Below are positions 8,632-16,321 of a DNA stretch of 64,000 nucleotides, piece after piece (the stretch's first letter is position 1; the number at the start of each line of letters is the position of its first letter). Below the pieces are notes generated by a model. It made no database searches, had not been told where the DNA came from, and saw only the letters and a program-made list of their open reading frames with translations. Source of the DNA: JACKAL01 sp964400355 (GTDB lineage: Bacteria > Bdellovibrionota > Bdellovibrionia > Bdellovibrionales > JAGQZY01); assembly GCA_964400355.1 (NCBI GenBank), contig CAYNTO010000003.1, positions 111,109-175,108 of the forward strand. The letters are read 5' to 3'. Both the position numbers and the translations under genes were made by a program.

Positions 8632-9855
8632 ATGACAAAAATCAAAGTGGCAAATCCGGTTGTGGAGCTCGATGGTGACGAAATGACTCGTATCATTTGG
8701 CAGTTTATTCGCGAAAAACTCATCACACCGTATCTTGATGTGGATATTAAGTACTTTGATCTTGGTATGGAGAGCCGCGATAAAACCGACGACAAAATCA
8801 CGGTAGAGGCCGCCGAAGCGATTAAAAAATACAATGTGGGCATTAAATGCGCGACCATCACTCCCGATGAAGCCCGCGTGAGTGAGTTCAAGCTCAAACA
8901 GATGTGGAAGTCGCCCAATGGCACGATTCGTAACATTCTCGACGGCACCGTGTTTCGCGAGCCGATCATTATTAAAAACATTCCACGCTTGGTGCCTCAC
9001 TGGAGCCAACCGATTTGCATTGGGCGTCACGCATTTGGTGATCAGTACCGTGCCACGGATTTCGTCACCAAAGGCAAAGGCAAACTGACCATTACTTTTG
9101 AGGGTGAAAATGGTGAAAAAATATCCCATGAGGTCTACAACTTTAAGGGCGATGGCGTGGCGCTTGCCATGTACAACACCGACGAATCCATTCGCGGATT
9201 TGCTGAATCGTGCTTTAACGTGGCATTGCAAAAAAAATGGCCGCTGTATCTTTCCACCAAAAATACGATTCTAAAAAAATACGACGGTCGCTTTAAAGAT
9301 ATTTTCCAAGACGTATACGACACAAAGTTTGCCGGGAAGTTCAAAGAATTGGGTCTCAGCTATGAACATCGTTTGATCGACGACATGGTCGCAGCTGCTA
9401 TCAAATGGAACGGTGGTTTTGTTTGGGCCTGTAAGAACTACGATGGCGACGTGCAGTCCGACATCGTCGCGCAAGGTTTTGGTTCGTTGGGATTAATGAC
9501 CTCTGTGTTGGTGACTCCGGACGGAAAAACGATGGAAGCGGAGGCCGCTCACGGAACGGTGACTCGCCACTATCGCATGCACCAACAAGGGAAACCCACG
9601 TCGACCAATCCTATTGCGTCCATCTTTGCGTGGACTCGTGGCCTCGAGCATCGTGGAAATCTCGATGGCAACAAAGACCTCATTCGCTTTTGCCACACTC
9701 TCGAGCGCGTATGTATCGAAACTGTCGAATCGGGAAAAATGACCAAGGACTTAGCGGCCTGTATCCACGGTGACAAAGTAACGCCCGATAAATACATGAA
9801 CACGGTCCCGTTTTTAGAGGCCATCGACGATAACCTGAGAAAAGCATTGAATTGA
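8632..9855 (+). CDS. icd: NADP-dependent isocitrate dehydrogenase, dimeric eukaryote-like type
   Basis: Oxidative decarboxylation of isocitrate to 2-oxoglutarate. About 407 residues. The sequence follows the eukaryotic IDH1/IDH2-like subfamily: NPVVELDGDEMTRIIW at the start, the substrate-binding WKSPNGTIRN, then FREPIIIKNIPRLVPHW and EAAHGTVTRHYR. It is not the E. coli Icd type. The ATG at 8632 is chosen because AGGAAGG lies 5 bases upstream; an in-frame ATG at 8602 would add ten residues without family support. Divergent from the mdh-sucCD operon. Confidence 0.95.
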   Translation: MTKIKVANPVVELDGDEMTRIIWQFIREKLITPYLDVDIKYFDLGMESRDKTDDKITVEAAEAIKKYNVGIKCATITPDEARVSEFKLKQMWKSPNGTIRNILDGTVFREPIIIKNIPRLVPHWSQPICIGRHAFGDQYRATDFVTKGKGKLTITFEGENGEKISHEVYNFKGDGVALAMYNTDESIRGFAESCFNVALQKKWPLYLSTKNTILKKYDGRFKDIFQDVYDTKFAGKFKELGLSYEHRLIDDMVAAAIKWNGGFVWACKNYDGDVQSDIVAQGFGSLGLMTSVLVTPDGKTMEAEAAHGTVTRHYRMHQQGKPTSTNPIASIFAWTRGLEHRGNLDGNKDLIRFCHTLERVCIETVESGKMTKDLAACIHGDKVTPDKYMNTVPFLEAIDDNLRKALN

Positions 9856-9869
9856 TCTTAACCGTTTGG

Positions 9870-9890
9870 GCTGCTGATAGATTCAGCAGC
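9870..9890 (+). terminator. Hairpin after icd, possible terminator
   Basis: Stem GCTGCTGA/TCAGCAGC (8 bp) with loop TAGAT, 15 bases past the icd stop. There is no immediate T-run, only a TTTT about 6 bases later, so termination is uncertain. Confidence 0.5.
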
Positions 9891-9942
9891 TGCGCATTTT
9901 CACATATATATAGACAAGGATAATGTCTATGGAGGCCGTTCT

Positions 9943-10704
9943 GTGCGTTCGTATTCAAATATAAAGTTGGTGGGCATCTTGGCCGTGATGCTTGTTTGCT
10001 CGCAGTGTGCCCTGTTGCCGTACAGTCCTCACACGCAAATGTCTAAAGAGGTAAACACGCACCTCTACAAAAAATCACTTCAGGAACTGAAGATGGATCT
10101 GGTTGCCGCTATGCCGGTGCTCTACTCCCCGAAAACTCCAGTCATTACGATTTACGAACAAGGATCGGGTCTTCGCGTCTTCTCGAACCCGACAACCTTG
10201 GATGTGTGGCAAAAGGGCATTACCCATAACGGGAAATTTTACTACACGGCCGCAAAACCTGTATCGTTGGAAAAACTCAAAGAGGTTGAGAATTCGGAGA
10301 GTTGGAGATCACAAGTGGAAAGCACGTTCGTAAATGGCCCATTCCATATCATTGAAGACACTCCCGAGAATTTTATTATCATCAAGGGCAACGAAGTTTT
10401 CAGCGGAAAGGCCGTGGACGGCGGAAGCCAATTGCATGTTTTTTCGATGACGAAATTTCAAAGAGGACCCATTGAGCAGGGTGTACAGTTGGATCCTGTG
10501 GAGAACACTCAGGTGAAGTGGTGGAACCTTGTCGAGGTGAGACAAGATCCCATCATCTTTGAAAAGTCTTATAAAGACTTTGCGAAGCCCTTCCCCGCAC
10601 GCGCCTTGGCAGCTCTGTATTTATTAGACCCTGAGTATGCAAAGAGCCGCGCGAAGCATTTGCACGACGAACATGTTAAAGCCGTTCAGGCATCGGGTTT
10701 TTAA
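9943..10704 (+). CDS. Exported protein of unknown function
   Basis: 253 residues with a hydrophobic signal-type N-terminus (NIKLVGILAVMLVCSQC). Two Cys lie near the end of it, but neither has a good lipobox, so cleavage type is unclear. The mature part is rich in aromatic residues and charged loops; I do not recognise a family. The GTG start is supported by GGAGG 7 bases upstream. A small inverted repeat, TAGACA/TGTCTA, lies just before it (about 9910-9928). It stands alone between icd and a convergent lipoprotein gene. Confidence 0.7.
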   Translation: MRSYSNIKLVGILAVMLVCSQCALLPYSPHTQMSKEVNTHLYKKSLQELKMDLVAAMPVLYSPKTPVITIYEQGSGLRVFSNPTTLDVWQKGITHNGKFYYTAAKPVSLEKLKEVENSESWRSQVESTFVNGPFHIIEDTPENFIIIKGNEVFSGKAVDGGSQLHVFSMTKFQRGPIEQGVQLDPVENTQVKWWNLVEVRQDPIIFEKSYKDFAKPFPARALAALYLLDPEYAKSRAKHLHDEHVKAVQASGF

Positions 10705-10741
10705 GGGCTCCCTACGACACCTGCTTAATTCGAACACTCGC

Positions 10742-12415
10742 CTAAAAAGACTGAACTGAATATTCAAAAGTGCTAGGACTTAAACCAGTGCTCGTCATGT
10801 TGAGCGTTGCGCTCGTAGAGGGAGTCGACGATTTTATGTAAAAATAGGCGCCACTTTTACCAGATCCAATGGACCGAGACATGGACGATGCCGCAGTGTC
10901 GGTGCAGGTGGCGGTTGCGTGAAGCACCGGGGAAGAGCTATTGATCAGTAAAGCGACGCTGTTAGCGGAACTATTAATGAGGTGTGCACCATCAGAATTT
11001 TTAAGATGCACCATAAACGGTCCTTCACAGCGGCCCAAAGCAAGTGTTCGTGCGCCAACGATAGAGGTACTGGTAGGGTTGGAGTTACCGAGCGCGTACA
11101 TCGTTAGAAATCCAATAGTAGTTCCGTTCTGCACAACCAGGTTGGAGCGGCCTGCTCCGGGGCCGTAAGGGAATTTAACGTATATAGTCTCCAGAGTGAG
11201 ATGACTTTGAGTGGTAATATCGTTTGTACAGCCACTGTCACTATAAACACTGTAGTTGCGTTGAGCACTGCCGGCCGAGTAGTTACTAAAACTGTAGGGT
11301 GCTGTGCTCAACGAATACTGTGCACCACCGAGATCGTGTAGGCTCACTTTGTAAGCGTAGCAGACATCTTTCTGGATGAGCTCTGATCCCAACAGCGAAA
11401 AGGTCTTGTTGCTACTGCTTCTGGGATAGATAGACCAGTACGCATTTTGAGACGAAGAGAAAAAAGCGGGTACCAATGATGCCGTATCAGGAACCATCTG
11501 GAGCTTGTAAGCGGTTTCTACGGTGGGATCGATTTTCATCCAGCGAGTGGTCGTTTCCACTCCGGCCAAAACAGAAAAGCTGCTCGATCCACTCATACTA
11601 TCGACACAATCGGCTGCCGACGAGTAAGTTTCGATAGGTTCATTGCCGCCAGCTTCTAATAGGCGTTTGGTCTGAACCACACTGTCAGAGGTCAGTGGCT
11701 TGTTTTTCCAGAAGATATTTTTTGGCGTCACATGAAAAGGCTCGCACGCATTTGCGCGAAACCGATTCGAAGTGGGAAACGTCTGCTTGTCGACATACAG
11801 GACCGCTGCAGCTGCATCGGTGTCTCCGCTAATTTCCCCGTTCGTCACACCATATTTGAGGCACTGATCGACCCAGTTCTGTGGTTCCAACGTTGTGGGT
11901 ATGGCAATCTCTTGTGTATTGCCAGAGCCGAGGGAGCGGTTGAGAACACTGCCAATGAGATAGGCGTTAGAAGAGGTTACAGTTTTGATATTCAGTGAAT
12001 AAAACGATACCCCGTATTGCCGACACCCCAGTGGCGGGACACTTTTCGTACCAAAAAGATAAAAGTGGCGGTTGTCACCGACCGGTACATCCATTTGAAT
12101 CACGGAGTTTTGGCCTTTTTCGATACCGCCGACAAGCAAACCCGCCGAAATGGCATTGCTCAGGTCGCCGTTAGCCATCTTTTGGCCACACGCCATCGTG
12201 TTCATGTAGTCCTCTGGACCACCTACGAGTACGTAGTAACAGTTGATCTCATTAAGATTTGTCGGTTCGGAGGTGGATGTACTTTGAGTGAAGGCTTTAT
12301 CCGCTTGGATCCGGATGCTTACCGGAATGGTTTCCCCTTTTTTCCGTGCGCACGCCAAGAGAACGATGAAAAGGGGGGAAAGTAGAAGAATATTTTTAAA
12401 TGCAGATGGTTTCAT
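10742..12415 (-). CDS. Large secreted lipoprotein of unknown function
   Basis: About 557 residues. The ATG at 12415 gives a clean lipoprotein signal peptide, MKPSAFKNILLLSPLFIVLLAC, with lipobox LLAC; an upstream in-frame ATG would bury it. GGGAG lies about 10 bases before the chosen start. The mature protein is Ser/Thr/Asn-rich with scattered Cys (for example LKYGVTNGE near NWVDQC, and RCEGPF), a composition common for large surface lipoproteins of predatory or gliding deltaproteobacteria. No catalytic motif was found. The last 150 residues look like beta-sandwich repeats. Convergent with the exported protein gene. Confidence 0.7.
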   Translation of the reverse strand: MKPSAFKNILLLSPLFIVLLACARKKGETIPVSIRIQADKAFTQSTSTSEPTNLNEINCYYVLVGGPEDYMNTMACGQKMANGDLSNAISAGLLVGGIEKGQNSVIQMDVPVGDNRHFYLFGTKSVPPLGCRQYGVSFYSLNIKTVTSSNAYLIGSVLNRSLGSGNTQEIAIPTTLEPQNWVDQCLKYGVTNGEISGDTDAAAAVLYVDKQTFPTSNRFRANACEPFHVTPKNIFWKNKPLTSDSVVQTKRLLEAGGNEPIETYSSAADCVDSMSGSSSFSVLAGVETTTRWMKIDPTVETAYKLQMVPDTASLVPAFFSSSQNAYWSIYPRSSSNKTFSLLGSELIQKDVCYAYKVSLHDLGGAQYSLSTAPYSFSNYSAGSAQRNYSVYSDSGCTNDITTQSHLTLETIYVKFPYGPGAGRSNLVVQNGTTIGFLTMYALGNSNPTSTSIVGARTLALGRCEGPFMVHLKNSDGAHLINSSANSVALLINSSSPVLHATATCTDTAASSMSRSIGSGKSGAYFYIKSSTPSTSATLNMTSTGLSPSTFEYSVQSF

Positions 12416-12511
12416 ATTTGCAGTACTCCCGATGAGTACAAGAATATTGCAGAGCCATCTGCTCCGGCTACGTATATTCAGTTTCCCATAGGAAGGACTA
12501 GGCAAAGTGGT

Positions 12512-12548
12512 AAAAAAAAAGCCTCTAATTTTGCAATTAGAGGCTTTA
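12512..12548 (-). terminator. Strong rho-independent terminator of the micro-protein gene
   Basis: Stem GCCTCTAATT/AATTAGAGGC (10 bp, extended by A-T pairs) with loop TTGC. On the minus strand it is followed by nine T. It lies about 26 bases after the stop of the lysine-rich micro-protein, and also insulates the downstream lipoprotein gene. Confidence 0.9.
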
Positions 12549-12573
12549 CAGATTTCAAATTGAAATCAAAAAA

Positions 12574-12645
12574 CTACTTCTTTTTCTTTTTAGCAGCTTT
12601 TTTCTTACCAGTTTTCTTCTTAGCTGCTTTTTTCTTCTTAGCCAT
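12574..12645 (-). CDS. Lysine/alanine-rich micro-protein, 23 residues
   Basis: A very short gene starting MAKKKKAAKKKTGKKK: 16 of 23 residues are Lys, the rest Ala, one Thr, one Gly and the initiator Met. It is supported by a perfect AAGGAGG 5 bases before the ATG, a stop TAG, and a strong terminator directly after it. Lys codons mix AAG and AAA and Ala codons mix GCT and GCA, so it is not a simple DNA repeat. The composition resembles tails of histone H1-like bacterial proteins, suggesting binding to DNA, RNA or other polyanions; that is inference. It is transcribed divergently from the TadB-like gene. Confidence 0.75.
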   Translation of the reverse strand: MAKKKKAAKKKTGKKKAAKKKKK

Positions 12646-12661
12646 TGATGCCTCCTTGGAT

Positions 12662-12743
12662 GCATTAGTTATTGTTGTTACTATTGTTGTCACTAATGCT
12701 TTCAGTTTACTCATGTGACTATATTCGTCAATAGGAAATTATA
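12662..12743 (-). promoter_or_regulatory. Promoter -10 box and structured leader of the micro-protein gene
   Basis: Minus strand. A perfect TATAAT lies at 12743-12738, with no convincing -35. The leader of about 85 bases contains an 8-bp inverted repeat (GCATTAGT at 12699-12692 and ACTAATGC at 12669-12662). It encloses two copies of ACAACAATA spaced 12 bases apart (12690-12682 and 12678-12670). The repeat ends only 4 bases before the Shine-Dalgarno, so folding could affect translation. Confidence 0.5.
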
Positions 12744-12798
12744 ACTTTAGTACTTTTTTTGAATATTGATCGATTTTTTATTTGGAAAGGTGCTGTTA

Positions 12799-13542
12799 AT
12801 GAATTTTTTTGTGCAAATGTTCGGAATTTGCATCGGATATTTCGTAATTCGAAACTTTCAGCGACAATTTTTTATTCCATCATCGATAATGACAAAAATT
12901 GTCAGCGGTTTTTTCTTCGTTCAGTGGATCACATTTCACTTTTCGACAAAAATTCTTTCCATAATTGTTTTGAATGTCGTGTATGTGGGTGGAATTCTCA
13001 TCGCGCTTTTTATTTTTCATAAACGACGGGAGATTCAATTCCAGCGCGGCTTTCCGGACATTCTTACGGCGATGATTCTGCAAATGAAAATTGGAAAGTC
13101 GTTTCGCGTGAGCTTCCAAAACGCGCTCACCACGCTGCCCGAGTACCAGCGGGAGACATTAAGGAAAATCCAACAGAATGTGGCTTTTTTGCCACAAATG
13201 ACGGACAAAAAAATGACGAGAGATCGATCATTTCGCGCATTTTTGCTGCAAGAATTCTTAAAAATCGATCAATCACAGCACAAAACGATCGAAAAACTGG
13301 AAAATTTTCGCGGCAGGTTAATTATTGCCAATAATTTCCGACGTAGGTCCGGCCGGATACGCGAAAATATCTACGTTCAGGTGGGTATTATGGGATTTTT
13401 TTATGTCGCGGCGTTTGTATATGTCATCACGACGATGAATTTTGCCGCTGTCCGCGATGTGATTTTGATGTCGATGACACTTTTCGTGCTGGGTTTATTG
13501 GGTGCAATCGCTTTGGGTAGGAAAATAAAATGGACGCTATAG
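12799..13542 (+). CDS. TadB-like membrane protein (type II secretion F domain family)
   Basis: About 247 residues with two hydrophobic segments at the N-terminus, a central basic cytoplasmic region (KRREIQFQRGFPDILTAMILQMKIGKSFRVSFQNALTTLP) and two membrane spans at the C-terminus. The central part resembles the T2SSF domain of TadB, the inner-membrane platform of Tad/Flp pili. The ATG at 12799 is chosen because GGAAAGG lies 8 bases upstream; a TTG at 12766 is the alternative. It overlaps the next gene by 13 bases. No pilin, ATPase or secretin gene is nearby. Confidence 0.6.
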   Translation: MNFFVQMFGICIGYFVIRNFQRQFFIPSSIMTKIVSGFFFVQWITFHFSTKILSIIVLNVVYVGGILIALFIFHKRREIQFQRGFPDILTAMILQMKIGKSFRVSFQNALTTLPEYQRETLRKIQQNVAFLPQMTDKKMTRDRSFRAFLLQEFLKIDQSQHKTIEKLENFRGRLIIANNFRRRSGRIRENIYVQVGIMGFFYVAAFVYVITTMNFAAVRDVILMSMTLFVLGLLGAIALGRKIKWTL

Positions 13543-13964
13543 CTTCGCCATATATATTTGTTGAGAGTTTGCGCTACGAACTGGAGTCGGGAGGTACACT
13601 GTTGCCAATTGTTCGTAACCTTTCACAGGAAATCTCTGGTGAATTTGGTTTGCAGATAGAGCAATGGCTGGCGAATACCCAAACGAATCGCCTCGAAGTG
13701 GGAGAGGTGCAAAAATCCTGGTCACTTTACAGAAAATCCATATTTGATCTGCTAGATATGTCGCGAGCGGGGGTCAGCATCATTGAACCGCTCAAGTCCA
13801 TGGAGAAAGAGATGCTACAAATATGCGAAAACGATCTGCAACGCCATTTGGATCGCTTACCTTTTAAATTAATGGTTCCCATGCTGTTTTTCCAGTTTCC
13901 CGGTGTGATGCTATTAATTGTGGGGCCACTGATGGTGCAGTTTTTTACGGAGATAGGGTCATGA
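13530..13964 (+). CDS. TadC-like membrane protein, short
   Basis: 144 residues. The part from about residue 60, with a Ser-Arg-Ala-Gly turn, an acidic helix and then LPFKLMVPMLFFQFPGVMLLIVGP, is the pattern seen at the C-terminal end of GspF/TadC platform proteins. Full TadC proteins are about 300 residues, so this is roughly half size and probably works with the overlapping TadB-like protein as a split platform. Overlap with both neighbours (13 and 4 bases) indicates one operon with tight coupling. Confidence 0.55.
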   Translation: MDAIASPYIFVESLRYELESGGTLLPIVRNLSQEISGEFGLQIEQWLANTQTNRLEVGEVQKSWSLYRKSIFDLLDMSRAGVSIIEPLKSMEKEMLQICENDLQRHLDRLPFKLMVPMLFFQFPGVMLLIVGPLMVQFFTEIGS

Positions 13965-14443
13965 AACACGCTTTAGCGATTTTTACTGGTTGTATAGTGC
14001 TCATTGTGGTTCAAAAGGCATGGGCACAGGACGACTCTGCAGAAAAGGTGTCGAGTTTACAGAAAAAATGTATGGTGGAGCTTCGCCATCAATTTATACC
14101 AAAAAACTGTTATAGATGGGTGGAATTTGCTGCGCTGAGGCCTGAGCGCCGAAAATATCTCCATCAATGGTTTGATTCGGTCTGTAAAAAAGCTCTCTAT
14201 AAGAATGAGAGTCTGGTGCAACATCATGTGCACGATCTCTCACAATTTAGCCAAGACTGTCAAAAGCATCTCGAGCTGGCTTTTACCCAGTGGAGCTATA
14301 AATCTAAATCCGAAAATCCCGAAAAGGTGATCCAACTCATGGTCACAAAGAATGGCAAGGAACTTGAATACAGTTCCGTACATGATCAAAACCAACCACG
14401 ATCGCACAGAAATACTCGAAGTCCTCGGCGAAGGCTTAACTAG
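13961..14443 (+). CDS. Small exported Cys-containing protein, unknown
   Basis: 160 residues with a signal peptide ending near QKAWAQ (about residue 22). The mature part is basic with four spaced Cys (KKCMVEL, KNCYRW, DSVCKK, QDCQK) that could form two disulfides. The start ATGA overlaps the end of the TadC-like gene. The last 20-30 codons overlap the following kinase gene in another frame, and this tail (RSHRNTRSPRRRLN) looks poorly constrained. No family recognised. Co-transcription with the platform pair suggests a role in the same envelope assembly. Confidence 0.55.
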   Translation: MKHALAIFTGCIVLIVVQKAWAQDDSAEKVSSLQKKCMVELRHQFIPKNCYRWVEFAALRPERRKYLHQWFDSVCKKALYKNESLVQHHVHDLSQFSQDCQKHLELAFTQWSYKSKSENPEKVIQLMVTKNGKELEYSSVHDQNQPRSHRNTRSPRRRLN

Positions 14444-15518
14444 TCGAGTTTACAAAGCTATTAGGAAACACAGTGCGCTCAACGTGCAGCAGGTAGTGGC
14501 GCTAAAGGTCTTGCATTCCCAGGAACTGATCCACTCTCTAAAAAATGAGATCGAACTACTGCTCACGGTAGACTCCCCGAATTGCGTGAAATTGCTGGGC
14601 TGGGAAGAGACAGGTATGGGGCTTGCGTTGGTGCTCGAATTTCTCGATGGGGTTTCCCTCGAAGATCTCTGCCGCTATCGTTCCTTGAGCGCCTTGGAAG
14701 TGGAGGACATAGTCTTTCAAATTCAAGAAGGCCTAAAAGAACTTCACAAAAAAGGCATCATTCACGGTGATCTAAGTCCCAAGAATATTTTTGTGACTAC
14801 TTCGGGACAAATTAAAATCATCGATTTCGGCTTTAGCACTCGAGAACAAAAACCTTGCGAGTTTGCCACACCCAACTGTATGGCACTCGAAGCCTGGGCA
14901 GGCCGAGCCCTTACGCCTTCTTCAGATTTGTTTTCGCTGGGTTTACTCCGTGAGACACTGCTCAATGACGAAGCGTCGATAAATTTTAAAAACTGGAAGC
15001 TCCGTGCAGAGAATTTAAAAAATAAAAATGTTTTGTTGTGTGAAGACCCCAATGATCGCATGTTTATGGAGCTCACTGCTCAAATTTCGGAGCGCACCAA
15101 AATTGGTAAATACGTCAGCGAGATGATGCGCTGGCGTCAGCAGCAGCAACCGACCATTAAACTACAATCCTCTTTGAATGTTGGAGTGGGGGTGGGTTGT
15201 CCTGTTTACAAACGCGTTATTTTTTGGTGTTTGGCACTTATAGCTTCCGCATCCGTCTCTGCAGTGGCTTATGTTCCGTCGACGACAGATCTCCAGTCCT
15301 CATATTCATTAGACATGCGTGCTCCGGTTTGGGTCAAAACAAAACTCTATCGGCGGAGCGCCGGGCAACAATGGCTTTACCATGAAGGCTATGTGCCAAT
15401 TGTCATCTCAACACTGCCATCTGGCGACTACGTACTGAGCTGGACATCGGAAAAAAAATCGGGGATGATAAATCTACAAATGCATGAAAACAGAAAAATC
15501 GTTTTTGATGCGCAATAA
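14382..15518 (+). CDS. Membrane Ser/Thr protein kinase (non-RD) with periplasmic tail
   Basis: About 378 residues. Kinase features in order: Gly-rich loop LGEGLTSRVYKA, VALKVL lysine, a Glu in LKNEIELL, catalytic loop HGDLSPKN and the metal-binding DFG in IIDFGFS. The usual HRD Arg is Gly, so it is a non-RD kinase and may not need activation-loop phosphorylation. One membrane span (around VIFWCLALIASASVSAVAYV) follows. The C-terminal 75 residues look beta-rich and may be a PEGA-like surface domain. The start overlaps the preceding gene by about 60 bases; an ATG at 14352 is the alternative. It is the last gene of the TadB/TadC-like operon. Confidence 0.8.
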   Translation: MIKTNHDRTEILEVLGEGLTSRVYKAIRKHSALNVQQVVALKVLHSQELIHSLKNEIELLLTVDSPNCVKLLGWEETGMGLALVLEFLDGVSLEDLCRYRSLSALEVEDIVFQIQEGLKELHKKGIIHGDLSPKNIFVTTSGQIKIIDFGFSTREQKPCEFATPNCMALEAWAGRALTPSSDLFSLGLLRETLLNDEASINFKNWKLRAENLKNKNVLLCEDPNDRMFMELTAQISERTKIGKYVSEMMRWRQQQQPTIKLQSSLNVGVGVGCPVYKRVIFWCLALIASASVSAVAYVPSTTDLQSSYSLDMRAPVWVKTKLYRRSAGQQWLYHEGYVPIVISTLPSGDYVLSWTSEKKSGMINLQMHENRKIVFDAQ

Positions 15519-15538
15519 TCATCGCATGGAGAGTTGCC

Positions 15539-16309
15539 ATTTCATTTTTACAAGCCATCATTTTGGGAATCGTTCAGGGAATCACCGAGTTTTTACCTAT
15601 CTCCAGTGATGGTCATTTAGTTCTTTTTCAAAAATTTTTTTCTATGGATTCAGGCACTTTAACTCTGAACATTATTCTTCATTTTGGCACTTTGTTGGCG
15701 GTGATTATCTACTTTTGGAAAGATCTGGTAAAGGTTATCGATTGGAGATTTATTAAGCTTGGCGTAGTCGCCTCTGTGCCAACCGCAGTGATTGGACTGA
15801 TTATTAAAGAGCTTTTTGATTTCGATCACGTCGCATTACCAGTAGTTGCCGCTTTTTTTGTATTGTCGGGCTTAGCAATTTATTTGGCCCATCGGAAGAT
15901 GTACGGCAAATCCTATGCACCATTTTCAGTGGAGACAATGTACGCTGAAATTAACTATAAATATGCGTTTTTGATCGGCGTGGCGCAGGGCCTAGCAGCA
16001 CTTCCAGGCTTGAGCCGCTCGGGGAGTACCATTGCTGTCGCAGTGTTGTGCTCAGTTTCGGGACCATCTGCTCTCTTTTTTAGTTTTGCGATCTCTATTC
16101 CAGCAATTGCCGGTGCTGTGGCCCTCGAGTTAAAAGACGCTATTATCGCTCCGGAACACATCCCAGTGTATGGTGTTGGCGCTTTTACCGCATTTGTCGT
16201 GGGTATGGTTTGCTTGGCGGTAATGAGATACTTGTTTTCGGGCCGCGCGCGGCTCGATTTTTTTAGTTACTATCTTTGGGCACTTGCGGTAGTGCTCTGT
16301 ATTATTTAA
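15539..16309 (+). CDS. uppP: Undecaprenyl-diphosphatase, probable ATT start codon
   Basis: Recycles undecaprenyl diphosphate for peptidoglycan and other envelope polymers; polytopic inner-membrane enzyme. Motifs are GIVQGITEFLPISSDGHLVL and LPGLSRSGSTI, both at the active site of the BacA/UppP family. Family proteins begin about ten residues before the first in-frame TTG (15563). No ATG, GTG or TTG exists upstream before the stop at 15506. An ATT at 15539, with GGAGAG 5 bases upstream, gives the normal N-terminus (SFLQAIILGIVQG) and a total of 256 residues. Confidence 0.9.
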   Translation: MSFLQAIILGIVQGITEFLPISSDGHLVLFQKFFSMDSGTLTLNIILHFGTLLAVIIYFWKDLVKVIDWRFIKLGVVASVPTAVIGLIIKELFDFDHVALPVVAAFFVLSGLAIYLAHRKMYGKSYAPFSVETMYAEINYKYAFLIGVAQGLAALPGLSRSGSTIAVAVLCSVSGPSALFFSFAISIPAIAGAVALELKDAIIAPEHIPVYGVGAFTAFVVGMVCLAVMRYLFSGRARLDFFSYYLWALAVVLCII

Positions 16310-16321
16310 GTTCTATTCTTT

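Noticed and set aside
8476..9231. 251-codon open frame antisense to the start of icd
   Set aside because: It lies opposite a well-supported gene and has no family pattern.
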